Assembly (NCBI RefSeq): GCF_000508185.1 | Contig: NZ_AYOY01000165.1 | Location: forward strand, 28,322-92,321 | From: Sphingobium sp. C100 | GTDB lineage: Bacteria > Pseudomonadota > Alphaproteobacteria > Sphingomonadales > Sphingomonadaceae | Length of the DNA stretch: 64,000 nucleotides | Reading direction: 5' to 3' | Shown: in pieces, positions 40,909-49,925 of the stretch | Position numbering within the stretch: the first letter of the stretch is position 1 | How the letters are laid out: each line of letters starts with the position of its first letter | Notes under the pieces: generated by a model | What the model was told of the DNA's origin: nothing | Database searches by the model: none | Seen by the model: the letters and a program-made list of their open reading frames with translations, nothing else | Made by a program: the position numbers and the translations under genes

Positions 40909-41895
40909 TCAACGCTCTGTTTCGAGCGCTTTGCCCAGTTCGGCCCACATCCGGCCCGAATTACGCGCGCCTTCGAGATAGCTTTCGGGACATAAGTGAT
41001 AGGGTGGACGGCAAGGTCCGGCGTTCATCCATCCACCGGCGGTCATCCGCGCCTTTTCCAGCGGAATGTTGTAGGTGGAGAATTCCTTGAAGCTGCCATT
41101 GGGAAACAGCGTTGCTGCCGTGGGCGCGAGCCGCCCCATGAAGGTCTTGGCCTTGCTCCAGTCGCCGGTGGCGCGGGCCTGTGCGACGAGATCGCGCAAT
41201 GTCGTACTGACGAGAGGATGGCAGACCGCGCCGCTTGTCCAGAAGGCATCGACCGAATCGTCCATCCGCGCCGCGCCATAGTAATCGAAGTCGATCGGCA
41301 GCAGCTTGATCCGCCCCTTGATTGCGGCCAGATCGGGCAGCAGTGTGCCAACACCGATATACTTGGCAGTAACAACTTGGGGGATTTCGGCGACCTGACC
41401 CCAGAAATGGCGCGGGAAATCGAACTTGAATGCTTCGGGATTGGCATAGATTGCAATATTGATATCGGGCACCGCCTCAGCGACATCCTTGTAGAACTGG
41501 ACCGCGACATCGACGCTCGGCGCGCACCACATCGGTACGCCCAGCATCGTCCCGGTCGCGCCGATATCGACTGCCTCGCGGGTCAGCGCGATGGTGTCGC
41601 GGGTGTTGATACAGGTTGTGCCGACAAACACCGGAACCCGGCCCGCTGCGGCATCTACGATAGTCTTCATAAAGACGAGCTTTTCGTCAAGCGTCATGGT
41701 CGCGGCCTCGCCCAGCGTTCCCATACTCAGGATGCCGTCGACTCCGGCCTCGATCAGGCCGTTGACCATGCGGGCTGCTTCGTCGACATTAACCGTATCA
41801 GTGGCGCGCCAATCGGTAGCACCTTCCTTGGCGGGCGTCGGCACGATCGCCCAGGCACCCTTTATATCAGCAGCAGTCAGCAGTTCACGCGCCAC
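40909..41895 (-). CDS. nahE: NahE-like hydratase-aldolase
   Basis: A 328-residue member of the DHDPS/NAL superfamily, closest by eye to NahE: AAMINO pattern GAWAIVPTPAKEGATDWRAT, then GILSMGTLGEAATMT, then TCINTRDTIALTRE, GTMLGVPMW and the Schiff-base lysine in QVVTAKYIGVGT near residue 178. NahE cleaves trans-o-hydroxybenzylidenepyruvate into salicylaldehyde and pyruvate. I choose the GTG at 41895 with GGGAGA upstream; a TTG 8 codons earlier has no site. It heads the operon with the divergent Rieske pair. Confidence 0.85.
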   Translation of the reverse strand: MARELLTAADIKGAWAIVPTPAKEGATDWRATDTVNVDEAARMVNGLIEAGVDGILSMGTLGEAATMTLDEKLVFMKTIVDAAAGRVPVFVGTTCINTRDTIALTREAVDIGATGTMLGVPMWCAPSVDVAVQFYKDVAEAVPDINIAIYANPEAFKFDFPRHFWGQVAEIPQVVTAKYIGVGTLLPDLAAIKGRIKLLPIDFDYYGAARMDDSVDAFWTSGAVCHPLVSTTLRDLVAQARATGDWSKAKTFMGRLAPTAATLFPNGSFKEFSTYNIPLEKARMTAGGWMNAGPCRPPYHLCPESYLEGARNSGRMWAELGKALETER

Positions 41896-42044
41896 GCAAC
41901 ATCTCCCAAAGATTTTCAATCATTAGCCAATATGTAACGCATTGCCCACGGGCTTGGCAAGGGAGGAATGCGGATTTATGAAGCCGAATGTGACTAGGAT
42001 TGCACCCTTCCGGCCGGACGGGTGCGGGTTTGGAGAAATCAGAG

Positions 42045-42833
42045 ATGACAGACGCAAACGTAAGATTTGCAGGCAAGATCGCGATTGTCACGGGAGCAGC
42101 CCAGGGCATCGGCTTTGCTACGGCCCAGCGCCTAGGGCGAGAAGGCGCCACAGTCGTCGTTGCCGATCGTGCAGAACAGGCGACACTGGATGCGGTTGCG
42201 CGACTTATGGCCGAATCTGTCGACGCTCACCCCGCCATCCACGACCTCGAGCAACAGGCTGGAGCCGCTGCCCTGTACAACGCTGTAAGCGATAAATTCG
42301 GGCGGATCGACGTGGCCGTCCATAATGTCGGTGGCACGATCTGGGCCAAGCCTTATTGGGAATACACCACCGAAGAAATCGTCGCCGAAATTAATCGCTC
42401 GTTGTGGCCGACGCTGTGGTGTTGCCATGCAGTGCTGCCCCACATGCGCGCGGCGGGTCGCGGCGCGATCGTCAACATCGGCTCGGTGGCAACGCGCGGG
42501 GTCAATCGCGTGCCCTACGCGGCTGCGAAAGGTGGCGTGGCGGCGCTGACCGCTGCGTTGTCGCTGGAACTGGAGGATTGTGGCATCAGGGTAAATTGCG
42601 TGGCTCCTGGCGGGGTCAACGTGACCCGTGTCACCCCGCGTAATACCGCTCCGCATTCCGACGCGGACCGCAAGGGCTTTGGCGAGGTGATGGAGCAGAC
42701 CTTGCGCGATACCCCGCTGGGTCGCTTCGGCGAGCCCGAGGAACTGGCCGCCGCGATCTGCTTTCTAGCCGCCGACGAGGCGTCCTACATCACCGGCCAA
42801 ACCCTCTACGTCGCAGGTGGCGGGATCGGCTGA
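42045..42833 (+). CDS. xylL: cis-Diol dehydrogenase, XylL/BenD-like (SDR)
   Basis: A 262-residue short-chain dehydrogenase: NAD-binding TGAAQGIG, catalytic region NIGSVATRGVNRVPYAAAKG with Y-x3-K, and the stretch VGGTIWAKPYWEYTTEE followed by SLWPTLWCCHAVLPHM, strongly like XylL/BenD, which oxidise carboxylated cis-diols to catechols with loss of CO2. The start at 42045 has a fair site. It is divergent from the NahE-like operon and convergent with the ferredoxin reductase gene. Confidence 0.82.
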   Translation: MTDANVRFAGKIAIVTGAAQGIGFATAQRLGREGATVVVADRAEQATLDAVARLMAESVDAHPAIHDLEQQAGAAALYNAVSDKFGRIDVAVHNVGGTIWAKPYWEYTTEEIVAEINRSLWPTLWCCHAVLPHMRAAGRGAIVNIGSVATRGVNRVPYAAAKGGVAALTAALSLELEDCGIRVNCVAPGGVNVTRVTPRNTAPHSDADRKGFGEVMEQTLRDTPLGRFGEPEELAAAICFLAADEASYITGQTLYVAGGGIG

Positions 42834-42840
42834 TCCCGCC
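42819..42840. terminator. Hairpin between convergent genes (9-bp stem)
   Basis: ggcgggatc and gatcccgcc form a perfect 9-bp stem with a four-base loop, overlapping the xylL stop codon. No T-run follows on either strand, so it may end or stabilise transcripts of the two convergent genes rather than act as a classical terminator. Confidence 0.5.
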
Positions 42841-42852
42841 CGCCTTACGAGC

Positions 42853-44079
42853 CTAACCAGCCTGCTTGAGGATATCGCGGAGCGACACATCGGCATCGGC
42901 CAGCTGCGCGGCCTGGGCATTGGCTCGGCGCTCGATCAGCCGTTTGCCGATGCCCATGTCTGGGGCGCGGTTGACAGTCAGGATGCCCTCGATCATCTCG
43001 CCTGACTGGAAGAATGCGGTAAACTGGTTGCTTGCCATGTCTCCACGCAGGGTTACCTCGGCTTGCACCGGGATATGGCCGCAGAACTGGATATTGAGAT
43101 CGAACTGGTCGCTCCAGTACCACACCGGCTTGCAGTAATCGACGCCCTGCCCGAGCACGGCGAGCGCCGCGGCCTGAGCCTGATCGGCAGCATTCTGGTA
43201 GGTTTCCTGGCGGATATGGCCGCCGAAGAAGCTCTCCTGTTCGGCCACGTCGCCGGCGGCAAAGACATTCTCATTGCTGGAGCGGCACCGCCGATCGACG
43301 ATGATGCCGTTATTGGTGACGATGCCTGCGTCCCGGGCTAGGCTGATTTCCGGCACTATCCCGACCCCGACTACCACGGCATCGCAATCCACCAGTGATC
43401 CGTCATCGAGTTCGACCTGCGTCACCCGCCCGTCAAGCACCTTCATCGCGTTCACGCCGCGTCCGAAGCGGGTGTCGACGCCGCGCTGGCGATGTTCCTC
43501 GCCCAGCCATTGCCCGAACTGCGGCCCGAGCGCGCGAATCATAGGCGCGGCAAGCGGTTCGATCGCGGTCACTCGGCACCCCAGCTTGACCGCGCTGGCC
43601 GCGACTTCAGCCCCGATCACACCCATGCCGATGATGACGATCCGGGCGCCGTCCCTGAGGTCCGTCGCCATCCGGGTGGCATCGTCCCGGGTGCGCAGGT
43701 AATGCACGTTGGCGGCGTCGGCACCCTCCATGTTGAGCTTGCGGGCGGAACCACCGGTGGTCAGCAGGATGCGGTCGGCTTGGACCAGGTCTCCGCCCGT
43801 CAGGCGCACAGCGCTCGCCGCCAGGTCGAGCGCTTCGGCACGCGTGCCAAGCCGCATTTCGATGCGGTTGGCGGCGTACCAGGCCTCGTCATGAAGGAAG
43901 AAATTGTCCGGTACATTGGCCGGATCCCACAACACCTCCTTGGACAGGGGCGGGCGCTCGTAGGGCCGCCACGGTTCTTCGCCGATAAGGGTGATCCGGC
44001 CATCGAAGCCAGCCTGGCGCAAGGACTCCACCGCGCGGCCACCCGCAAGATTTGCTCCGACCACGGCTACCGATTTCAT
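42853..44079 (-). CDS. FAD-dependent ferredoxin reductase of a Rieske oxygenase system
   Basis: A 408-residue NAD(P)H:ferredoxin oxidoreductase of the BphA4 type: FAD-binding VVGANLAGGRAVESLRQAGF, then YERPPLSKEVL, NAD-binding IIGMGVIGAEVAASAVKLG, and VFAAGDVAEQ. It would pass electrons to a Rieske ferredoxin for the dioxygenases here; that ferredoxin is not in the window. It follows the xylR-like gene on the same strand after 107 bp. Confidence 0.9.
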   Translation of the reverse strand: MKSVAVVGANLAGGRAVESLRQAGFDGRITLIGEEPWRPYERPPLSKEVLWDPANVPDNFFLHDEAWYAANRIEMRLGTRAEALDLAASAVRLTGGDLVQADRILLTTGGSARKLNMEGADAANVHYLRTRDDATRMATDLRDGARIVIIGMGVIGAEVAASAVKLGCRVTAIEPLAAPMIRALGPQFGQWLGEEHRQRGVDTRFGRGVNAMKVLDGRVTQVELDDGSLVDCDAVVVGVGIVPEISLARDAGIVTNNGIIVDRRCRSSNENVFAAGDVAEQESFFGGHIRQETYQNAADQAQAAALAVLGQGVDYCKPVWYWSDQFDLNIQFCGHIPVQAEVTLRGDMASNQFTAFFQSGEMIEGILTVNRAPDMGIGKRLIERRANAQAAQLADADVSLRDILKQAG

Positions 44080-44148
44080 GCGATTCTCCCAACTTTGCGT
44101 GCTTTCCCGGTCTTATTGCCGGAAGGCGCACCTCCCTATAGACCTTCT

Positions 44149-44163
44149 TTGCACAATATGCAA
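44149..44163. promoter_or_regulatory. Palindrome TTGCA-N5-TGCAA upstream of ferredoxin reductase
   Basis: A perfect 5-bp inverted repeat in the 107-bp gap between the xylR-like and reductase genes. It could be an operator or part of a promoter; there is no sigma-54 signature on the minus strand here. Confidence 0.35.
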
Positions 44164-44186
44164 TGCGTTGCGAGAGTTAACGCGCG

Positions 44187-45833
44187 CTAGGCGGATTCCT
44201 GGATTTCCATTTTTTCAAGACGCAAGGCGAGCTGCCGACGGGTAAAGCCTAAGGTGCGCGCCGCGCGAGCAACGTTGCCCCCACTTGCATCAAGGGCCTC
44301 GCGGATCACCAGCCCTTCCATTTCCAGCAGGCTTCCGCCCTCATCGACGATCAGATCCAGCATCTGGCGCACCAAGTTGGCGCGACTACCAACATTGTCA
44401 ACGGCGCTGATCCTGCCATCGTTGGTCATGCACATCGCCGGCTTCAATTCGAGGCCGTCGGTTTCCAAGAACAGGTGTCTGACGTCGATCGCTCGTCCGT
44501 CGTCCGCCAACAGCACGGCGCGTTCCACCATTCGCTCAAGTTCGCGCACATTGCCCGGGAAATCGTAAGCCAACAGCGCGTTAATCGCCCGCGGAGTGAA
44601 GCCCGATACTGTTCGGCCATGGCGCAGGGCATAACGCAGACGGAAGTGTTCCAGCAGCACCGGAATGTCCTCGCGGCGCTGGCGCAGCGGCGGCACCCGG
44701 ACCGGTAAAGTCGATATCCGGTAGAACAAGTCGGCACGAAACGTGCCTTCCCGCACCGCCTCGTTAAGTTCCACATTCGATGCTGCGATCAATCGGACAT
44801 CCACCTTGATCGTCCGCGTATCGCCGACCCGCTCGAACTCACCTTCCTGGACAGCGCGCAGAATCTTCGATTGTGCAAGTGGCGACAGTGTCGATATCTC
44901 GTCCAGGAACAGCGTGCCGCCATTGGCCAGCTCGAACCGACCGGGCCGGGCGGCAACCGCGCCAGTATAGGCCCCCTTGGCCACGCCGAACAGCTCCGAT
45001 TCGATCAGCCCCTCAGGGATCGCCGCGCAGTTGAGCGCGATGAACGGCTCCGCCTCGCGCGTGCTCAGCCGATGAGCGAGCTTGGCCAGCACTTCCTTGC
45101 CGACCCCGGTCTCGCCCATTAACAGCAGCGTCGCATTGCTCGCTGCGGTGCGTTCGATCATGGTCTTGGCTGAGAGGAACGCTGCCGATATCCCAATCAC
45201 CGTTTGGCCCGCATCATGCCACGTTTCGGACAGGACCAGCGGCGTCGCGGCCAATTCGAGGTCGTCCAACTGATCCCATTCGGGTTTTGGTTTGGCGTGA
45301 AGTACGCAGGCAGCATCGCCTCGCCCCGCACATTCCACTTCGCGCATGATGATCGGTTGTCCCGCGAAGGTTGTGGCAAAGCCGCTTGCAAAGCCGGTCT
45401 GCATCCAGCACACCGGATCGGTGCTGTGCCCCATCGCGTTGAGATGGATCGCCGCCTCCATCGAATCGTGGACCGTGAACCGGCCTTCGAAATGCCCCCG
45501 CGAGGGATCGTTTTCAAGAGTTTCGATCTGGGTCCAGCCGAACCCGGTCAAGGCGTGTGCCTGCGGTCCGACCGCGAATGCTTCGAGATAATCACCATCC
45601 GGGCGCAATTTCTTCGCGCCGATCGCGCACCGTGCGCCTTCGGCAAAACCGACACCCCAGAAGAACCGGCTGGCCGCTTCTAGCCCCAATTCGGCCACCA
45701 GGCGGCTGCGCCAGCTGGCCAGGGCCGCTTGGCTGAGCAGTACGCAGCGTTCACCGTCATGCCAGATCCGGCCCATTTCCGGTGAGAACAGCAGCTTGCT
45801 GGCAAGGTCGGCGTATCCTGGGAGCGTCTCCAT
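44187..45833 (-). CDS. xylR: XylR/DmpR-type sigma-54-dependent activator
   Basis: A 548-residue regulator with three parts: an N-terminal XylR_N/V4R effector domain (about 1-200; SGFATTFAGQPIIMREVECA with the V4R cysteines later), a sigma-54 AAA+ domain with Walker A MGETGVGKEVLAK near 240, the GAYTGA sigma-54 contact loop near 288 (F replaced by Y) and GGTLFLDEIST, and a C-terminal Fis-type HTH. Such proteins bind aromatic effectors. It faces the 46-kb operon with the sigma-54 promoter. Confidence 0.92.
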   Translation of the reverse strand: METLPGYADLASKLLFSPEMGRIWHDGERCVLLSQAALASWRSRLVAELGLEAASRFFWGVGFAEGARCAIGAKKLRPDGDYLEAFAVGPQAHALTGFGWTQIETLENDPSRGHFEGRFTVHDSMEAAIHLNAMGHSTDPVCWMQTGFASGFATTFAGQPIIMREVECAGRGDAACVLHAKPKPEWDQLDDLELAATPLVLSETWHDAGQTVIGISAAFLSAKTMIERTAASNATLLLMGETGVGKEVLAKLAHRLSTREAEPFIALNCAAIPEGLIESELFGVAKGAYTGAVAARPGRFELANGGTLFLDEISTLSPLAQSKILRAVQEGEFERVGDTRTIKVDVRLIAASNVELNEAVREGTFRADLFYRISTLPVRVPPLRQRREDIPVLLEHFRLRYALRHGRTVSGFTPRAINALLAYDFPGNVRELERMVERAVLLADDGRAIDVRHLFLETDGLELKPAMCMTNDGRISAVDNVGSRANLVRQMLDLIVDEGGSLLEMEGLVIREALDASGGNVARAARTLGFTRRQLALRLEKMEIQESA

Positions 45834-45922
45834 CCGGTCAGCTTATCAGATTCGTAACTTCCGGCCCAGACTTAAGCCTCGACATTTACATATACGTCGA
45901 TCTGCACGGTGCCTCGCCGTGG

Positions 45923-45949
45923 GATTGACCAACCGGACTGCGGTAAATC
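45923..45949. promoter_or_regulatory. Candidate activator-binding palindrome (UAS)
   Basis: GATTGACC at 45923-45930 and GGTAAATC at 45942-45949 form an inverted repeat with one mismatch, a layout like XylR/DmpR upstream activating sequences (TTGA and TCAA half-sites). It is close (about 20 bp) to the -24 element, whereas UASs usually lie 100-200 bp away, so its role is uncertain. Confidence 0.45.
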
Positions 45950-45966
45950 GGCCCGAAAACGATATT

Positions 45967-45980
45967 GGCACGATTCGTGC
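45967..45980 (+). promoter_or_regulatory. Sigma-54 promoter (-24/-12) of the aromatic oxygenase operon
   Basis: TTGGCACGATTCGTGCTT contains GG (45967-45968) and GC (45979-45980) spaced by exactly 10 bases, the sigma-54 consensus TGGCAC-N5-TTGC with one change. It lies about 65 bp upstream of the first alpha-subunit ATG (46044), with the xylR-like activator divergent on the other side. Confidence 0.85.
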
Positions 45981-46043
45981 TTATAACTGTCCCGACAAGA
46001 AAAATCGATGGCGGCTTTAGCCATGCTGTTGGGAGAGGATCAA

Positions 46044-47396
46044 ATGAACGACAACATTGCCGATCTGGTTGATTCACGCACCGGGCGCCAATCGCGCTCG
46101 ATCTACGCGAGCGAAGACATCTATCGGCAGGAACTTGAGCGGATCTTCGGGCGCTGCTGGCTGTTCCTGGTCCACACCAGCCAGATTCCGAAGCCGGGCG
46201 ACTATTTCCGCACCTTCATGGGCGAAGACGATGTGATCGTGATCCGCCAGAAGGACGGGTCGATCAAGGCGTTCCTTAACAGCTGCACCCACCGCGGGAA
46301 CCGGATCTGCCGCGCCGATCGCGGCAATGCGCGCGCCTTCACCTGCAACTATCACGGCTGGTCTTTTTCCCCGGACGGCGCGCTCGCCGGGGTGCCGCTG
46401 GAAAGCGAGGCCTATTTCGGCGAACTCGACCGCACCAAGTTCGGCCTGATCCCGGTGACGAAAGTGGCCGAGTACAAGGGCCTGGTGTTCGGCTGCTGGG
46501 ATGCCAATTCGCCCAGCCTCGATGACTATCTGGGCGATGCCAAGTTTTTCCTCGATGTCTGGCTGGATGCCATGCCGGGCGGATCGGCACTGCTCGGCGA
46601 GACGCAGAAGATGGTGCTGGGCACCAACTGGAAGCTGCCAGTCGAGAACGTCTGCGGCGATGGCTATCACCTGGGCTGGGCACATGCCGGCGCGATGGCA
46701 GCAGTCCAGTCGATGGACCTCACCGGGCTCAGCGTCGGCAATTCCGGGGTCGATCTCGATGGCGGGCTGTCGGTCGCCGGCATGAACGGGCACATGGTCT
46801 TGAGCGCGCTCGACGGCGTTTCCGGCTACGCCTTCTATCCTGATCCCAAGCCGATCCTCGAATACCTAGAGGCCAACCGCCAGACGGTGATCGACCGTCT
46901 GGGCGAAGTGCGCGGCAGGCAGGTGTGGGGTGCGCAGGTCAACATAACCATTTTCCCCAACCTGCAACTGCTGCCCGGGCTCAACTGGTTCCGGGTCTAT
47001 CATCCAAAGGGTCCCACCCAGATCGAACAGTGGACCTGGGCCATGGCCGAAAACGACATGCCCGAGGCGGTGAAAGCGCAGATTCTCGAAAACCAGTGCC
47101 TGACCTTCGGCTTGGCGGGCCTTTTCGACAACGACGATGGCGACAATCTGACCGCCTGCACCGAACAGTCGCGCGGCTGGCGCACGGCGCAGATGGATGT
47201 CTACACCAACATGGCGCTGGGCCGCTCGGGCAAGCGCGAGGGCTTCCCCGGCGATATCGCCTCCGGCTTGGTAAGCGAACACAACCAGCGCTATTTCTAC
47301 CGCCGCTGGCAAGAGCACATGATGGCGGAAACCTGGGCCGAAGTGCCCACGTACAACATTAACTCGCTGACCGACGAGGAGGCCGAGCATGCTTGA
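46044..47396 (+). CDS. Aromatic-ring-hydroxylating dioxygenase alpha subunit 1
   Basis: A 450-residue Rieske alpha subunit: CTHRGNRIC and CNYHGWSFS cluster ligands near residues 80-107, and the mononuclear iron region CGDGYHLGWAH near 207. First gene after the sigma-54 promoter, with GGGAGAGGA before the ATG; an ATG 12 codons earlier is less likely. Its substrate cannot be read; biphenyl, toluate, salicylate or related compounds are options. It shares extensive similarity with alpha 2 at 47942. Confidence 0.9.
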   Translation: MNDNIADLVDSRTGRQSRSIYASEDIYRQELERIFGRCWLFLVHTSQIPKPGDYFRTFMGEDDVIVIRQKDGSIKAFLNSCTHRGNRICRADRGNARAFTCNYHGWSFSPDGALAGVPLESEAYFGELDRTKFGLIPVTKVAEYKGLVFGCWDANSPSLDDYLGDAKFFLDVWLDAMPGGSALLGETQKMVLGTNWKLPVENVCGDGYHLGWAHAGAMAAVQSMDLTGLSVGNSGVDLDGGLSVAGMNGHMVLSALDGVSGYAFYPDPKPILEYLEANRQTVIDRLGEVRGRQVWGAQVNITIFPNLQLLPGLNWFRVYHPKGPTQIEQWTWAMAENDMPEAVKAQILENQCLTFGLAGLFDNDDGDNLTACTEQSRGWRTAQMDVYTNMALGRSGKREGFPGDIASGLVSEHNQRYFYRRWQEHMMAETWAEVPTYNINSLTDEEAEHA

Positions 47397-47916
47397 CCGA
47401 CCGCTTGCCCCTCCCCCGGTGGAGGTGATCGTTGCAGTTACCCAGGCACTCCACCGCGAAGCCCGGCTGCTCGACAACGAAGATCTCGACGGCTGGCTGG
47501 CCATGCTTGGCAAAGACGTCAGCTATCGCCTGGAACTGAAGAGCCGAAGGTTCCGCGCTGACCGTTCGCCGCCTTTTCCACTTGGCCCAGGGGTAATCTT
47601 CAACGAGGATCTGGGTAGGCTGAAAATGCGGGTGGATCGCCTGAAATCCGGCTTCGTCTGGGCCGAAGATCCGCCCAACTACATCCGCCGCGCTGTCTCC
47701 AACGTCGAGGTGCTGGCCACCCGGGCCGATAACGAGGTGCGGGTCCATTCGGTGCTGGGGATGCACCGCAATCGGATCGATGGCACCACCCGCCTGCTCA
47801 CCGCCGGACGCACTGACCTCTGGCGCAGCGAAGGCAGCGCTTGGCTGCTGGCCGCGCGCGAAATCGTGCTGGACCATTCCGTGCTGCCGGACAGCAACCT
47901 CAACGCCTTTTTCTGA
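47389..47916 (+). CDS. Ring-hydroxylating dioxygenase beta subunit 1
   Basis: A 175-residue beta subunit (EVIVAVTQALHREARLLDNE, then LDGWLAMLGKDVSYRL, later IVLDHSVLPDSNLNAFF). It overlaps the alpha 1 end by 8 bases and has a GAGGAGG site inside that gene. It would form the hexamer with alpha 1. Confidence 0.88.
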   Translation: MLDRPLAPPPVEVIVAVTQALHREARLLDNEDLDGWLAMLGKDVSYRLELKSRRFRADRSPPFPLGPGVIFNEDLGRLKMRVDRLKSGFVWAEDPPNYIRRAVSNVEVLATRADNEVRVHSVLGMHRNRIDGTTRLLTAGRTDLWRSEGSAWLLAAREIVLDHSVLPDSNLNAFF

Positions 47917-47941
47917 ACAAGCCTGACGGGAGAGAACAATC

Positions 47942-49309
47942 ATGCGCTTCGAACGGATCGGTCGCGAACCGGATTATTCACGCTACATGGACCTCAAGGA
48001 AGGCTGGCTTGACCGCCGGATCTTTTCGGATGCGGACATCTACGAGGAGGAGCTGTACCGCATCTTCGCGCGGTCGTGGCTGTTCGTTGCCCACGAAAGC
48101 CAGATCCCAAACAGCGGGGACTTCCTGACGACCCACATGGGTGAAGACGCGGTGATCGTCGCGCGCCAGCCCGACGGTTCGATCCGGGTCATGCTCAATT
48201 CCTGCCCGCACCGCGGCAATAAGGTGTGCTTCGCCGATGCCGGGAACACCCGTCGGTTCGTCTGCAATTACCACGGCTGGGCGTTTGACACCGCCGGCGA
48301 CCTCAAGGGCATGCACGAGGAATATTGCTACGACGCGGGCGATATCGACTTCAAGAACCATGGCCTCAAGAACGTCGCCAAGGTCGGCAACTACAAGGGC
48401 TTGGTGTTCGCCACCTTCAACAGCGATGCGCCGAGCCTGGAAGCCTGGCTAGGCGATTTCCGGTGGTATCTCGACATGATCCTCGACAACGAGGAAGGCG
48501 GCACCGAATTCATTGGCGGCTGCATCAAGTCGGTGATCAGCGCGAACTGGAAGTTCGGGGTCGAGAACTTCATCGGCGACGCTTATCACGCCGGCTGGAC
48601 GCATGATTCGGGCACTCGGTCGATGAACAACGGCCAGCCGGTCCCGCCGATCGACATGGATAATTCCTATCACGCCAGCGTGAACGGCCACGGCTGGGAA
48701 TTCGGCACCGAAGGCGTGGGCGACCTCTTCCTGCTCGGGCGCCCCAAGGTGATGGACTATTACAACAAGATCCGCCCGAAGATGGCAGAACGCCTGGGCG
48801 AGATGCGCTCGAAGATCTTCGGTTCGGTCGCCTCGGCATCGATCTTCCCCAACGTCTCGTTCCTGCCGGGCATTTCCACCTTCCGCCAGTGGCAACCCAA
48901 GGGGCCAATGCAGTTCGAATTGAAGACCTGGGTGATCGTCAACAAGAACATGCCCGACGACATCAAGGAGGAAGTGACCAAAGGCGTGATGCAGACCTTT
49001 GGCCCCGGTGGCACCTTCGAGATGGATGACGGCGAAAACTGGGAAAACTGCACCACCGTCAACCGCGGCGTCGTCACCCGGCACGAGCGCCTGCACTATC
49101 GCTGCGGGATCGGCCGCCAGATCGAACACGATACCCTGCCGGGCATCGTCTATCGCGGCCAGTACAACGACGCCAACCAGCGCGGCTTCTATCAGCGCTG
49201 GCTCGACATGATGACCCATGACGAATTCGGCAAGATGCCGGCACGGCCCGAACCGCAGCTGGGCAATGTGGGCGAAACCCGCGATCTTCCTGGCCTGTTC
49301 GCGCTCTGA
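47942..49309 (+). CDS. Aromatic-ring-hydroxylating dioxygenase alpha subunit 2
   Basis: A 455-residue Rieske alpha subunit: CPHRGNKVC and CNYHGWAFD near residues 83-110, and the iron site GDAYHAGWTHDS near 212. It differs from alpha 1 enough to suggest another substrate. It starts 25 bp after beta 1, with GGGAGAG upstream. The active-site pocket (SSYHASVNGHGWEFGTEG-like stretch) is unlike alpha 1, supporting different specificity. Confidence 0.9.
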   Translation: MRFERIGREPDYSRYMDLKEGWLDRRIFSDADIYEEELYRIFARSWLFVAHESQIPNSGDFLTTHMGEDAVIVARQPDGSIRVMLNSCPHRGNKVCFADAGNTRRFVCNYHGWAFDTAGDLKGMHEEYCYDAGDIDFKNHGLKNVAKVGNYKGLVFATFNSDAPSLEAWLGDFRWYLDMILDNEEGGTEFIGGCIKSVISANWKFGVENFIGDAYHAGWTHDSGTRSMNNGQPVPPIDMDNSYHASVNGHGWEFGTEGVGDLFLLGRPKVMDYYNKIRPKMAERLGEMRSKIFGSVASASIFPNVSFLPGISTFRQWQPKGPMQFELKTWVIVNKNMPDDIKEEVTKGVMQTFGPGGTFEMDDGENWENCTTVNRGVVTRHERLHYRCGIGRQIEHDTLPGIVYRGQYNDANQRGFYQRWLDMMTHDEFGKMPARPEPQLGNVGETRDLPGLFAL

Positions 49310-49323
49310 GAGGAACTACAGCT

Positions 49324-49875
49324 ATGACCGACACCGCAACCCTCGAGCGCACATGTGAAGGGACTACCGCATCGCTCGAACTGACCCACGCGCTGACCCA
49401 GACGCTGTATCGCGAAGCACGGCTGCTCGACGATGAACACTACAAGGCCTGGGCCAGCATGCTGGCGGAAGACCTGCATTACCACATGCCGGGGATCGAA
49501 ACCCGCTATCGCCGCGACAAGACCGAGCAGGTGACCGACCTGACCCGGATGGCCTATTACAACGACAGCAAGCCCGAAATCCTCAAGCGGCTTTCTCGGC
49601 TCGAGACCGGAACGGCCTGGTCGGAGGATCCGGCGACGCGCTACACCCATATCATCACCAACGTCGAGGTGGAGCTTACCGAAAAGGCCGACGAGTTCCG
49701 AGTCTATTCGAACTTCTATGCTTATCGCAATCGCAACGAACGCGACGAGGATTCGCTAATCGGCAACCGTATCGATATCTGGCGTCAGGTCGGCAACAGC
49801 TTTCAACTGGTCAAACGCCGAGCGATCCTCAAGCACAATGTAATGTTGAGCAAGAACCTCAACATCTACGTTTAG
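49324..49875 (+). CDS. Ring-hydroxylating dioxygenase beta subunit 2
   Basis: A 183-residue beta subunit (LELTHALTQTLYREARLLDD, then DLHYHMPGIETRY, ending RRAILKHNVMLSKNLNIY). It follows alpha 2 by 14 bp and completes the second oxygenase pair. Confidence 0.9.
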   Translation: MTDTATLERTCEGTTASLELTHALTQTLYREARLLDDEHYKAWASMLAEDLHYHMPGIETRYRRDKTEQVTDLTRMAYYNDSKPEILKRLSRLETGTAWSEDPATRYTHIITNVEVELTEKADEFRVYSNFYAYRNRNERDEDSLIGNRIDIWRQVGNSFQLVKRRAILKHNVMLSKNLNIYV

Positions 49876-49925
49876 TCTATCCACCTTTATAAATAGTAAT
49901 GATAAAACACGAGGGAGAATGCCAA

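Noticed and set aside
41885..41923. 12-codon leader ORF (MIENLWEMLRGA) before nahE
   Set aside because: It overlaps the chosen GTG start and would end just after it, as a coupling leader might, but no ribosome site precedes it and one short ORF is expected by chance.
41896..42044. Sigma-54 promoter for the NahE-like or XylL-like gene
   Set aside because: Checked both strands for GG-N10-GC; spacing is off by two or more bases at every candidate. Only a TTGCC/GGCAA palindrome (41942-41960) was seen.
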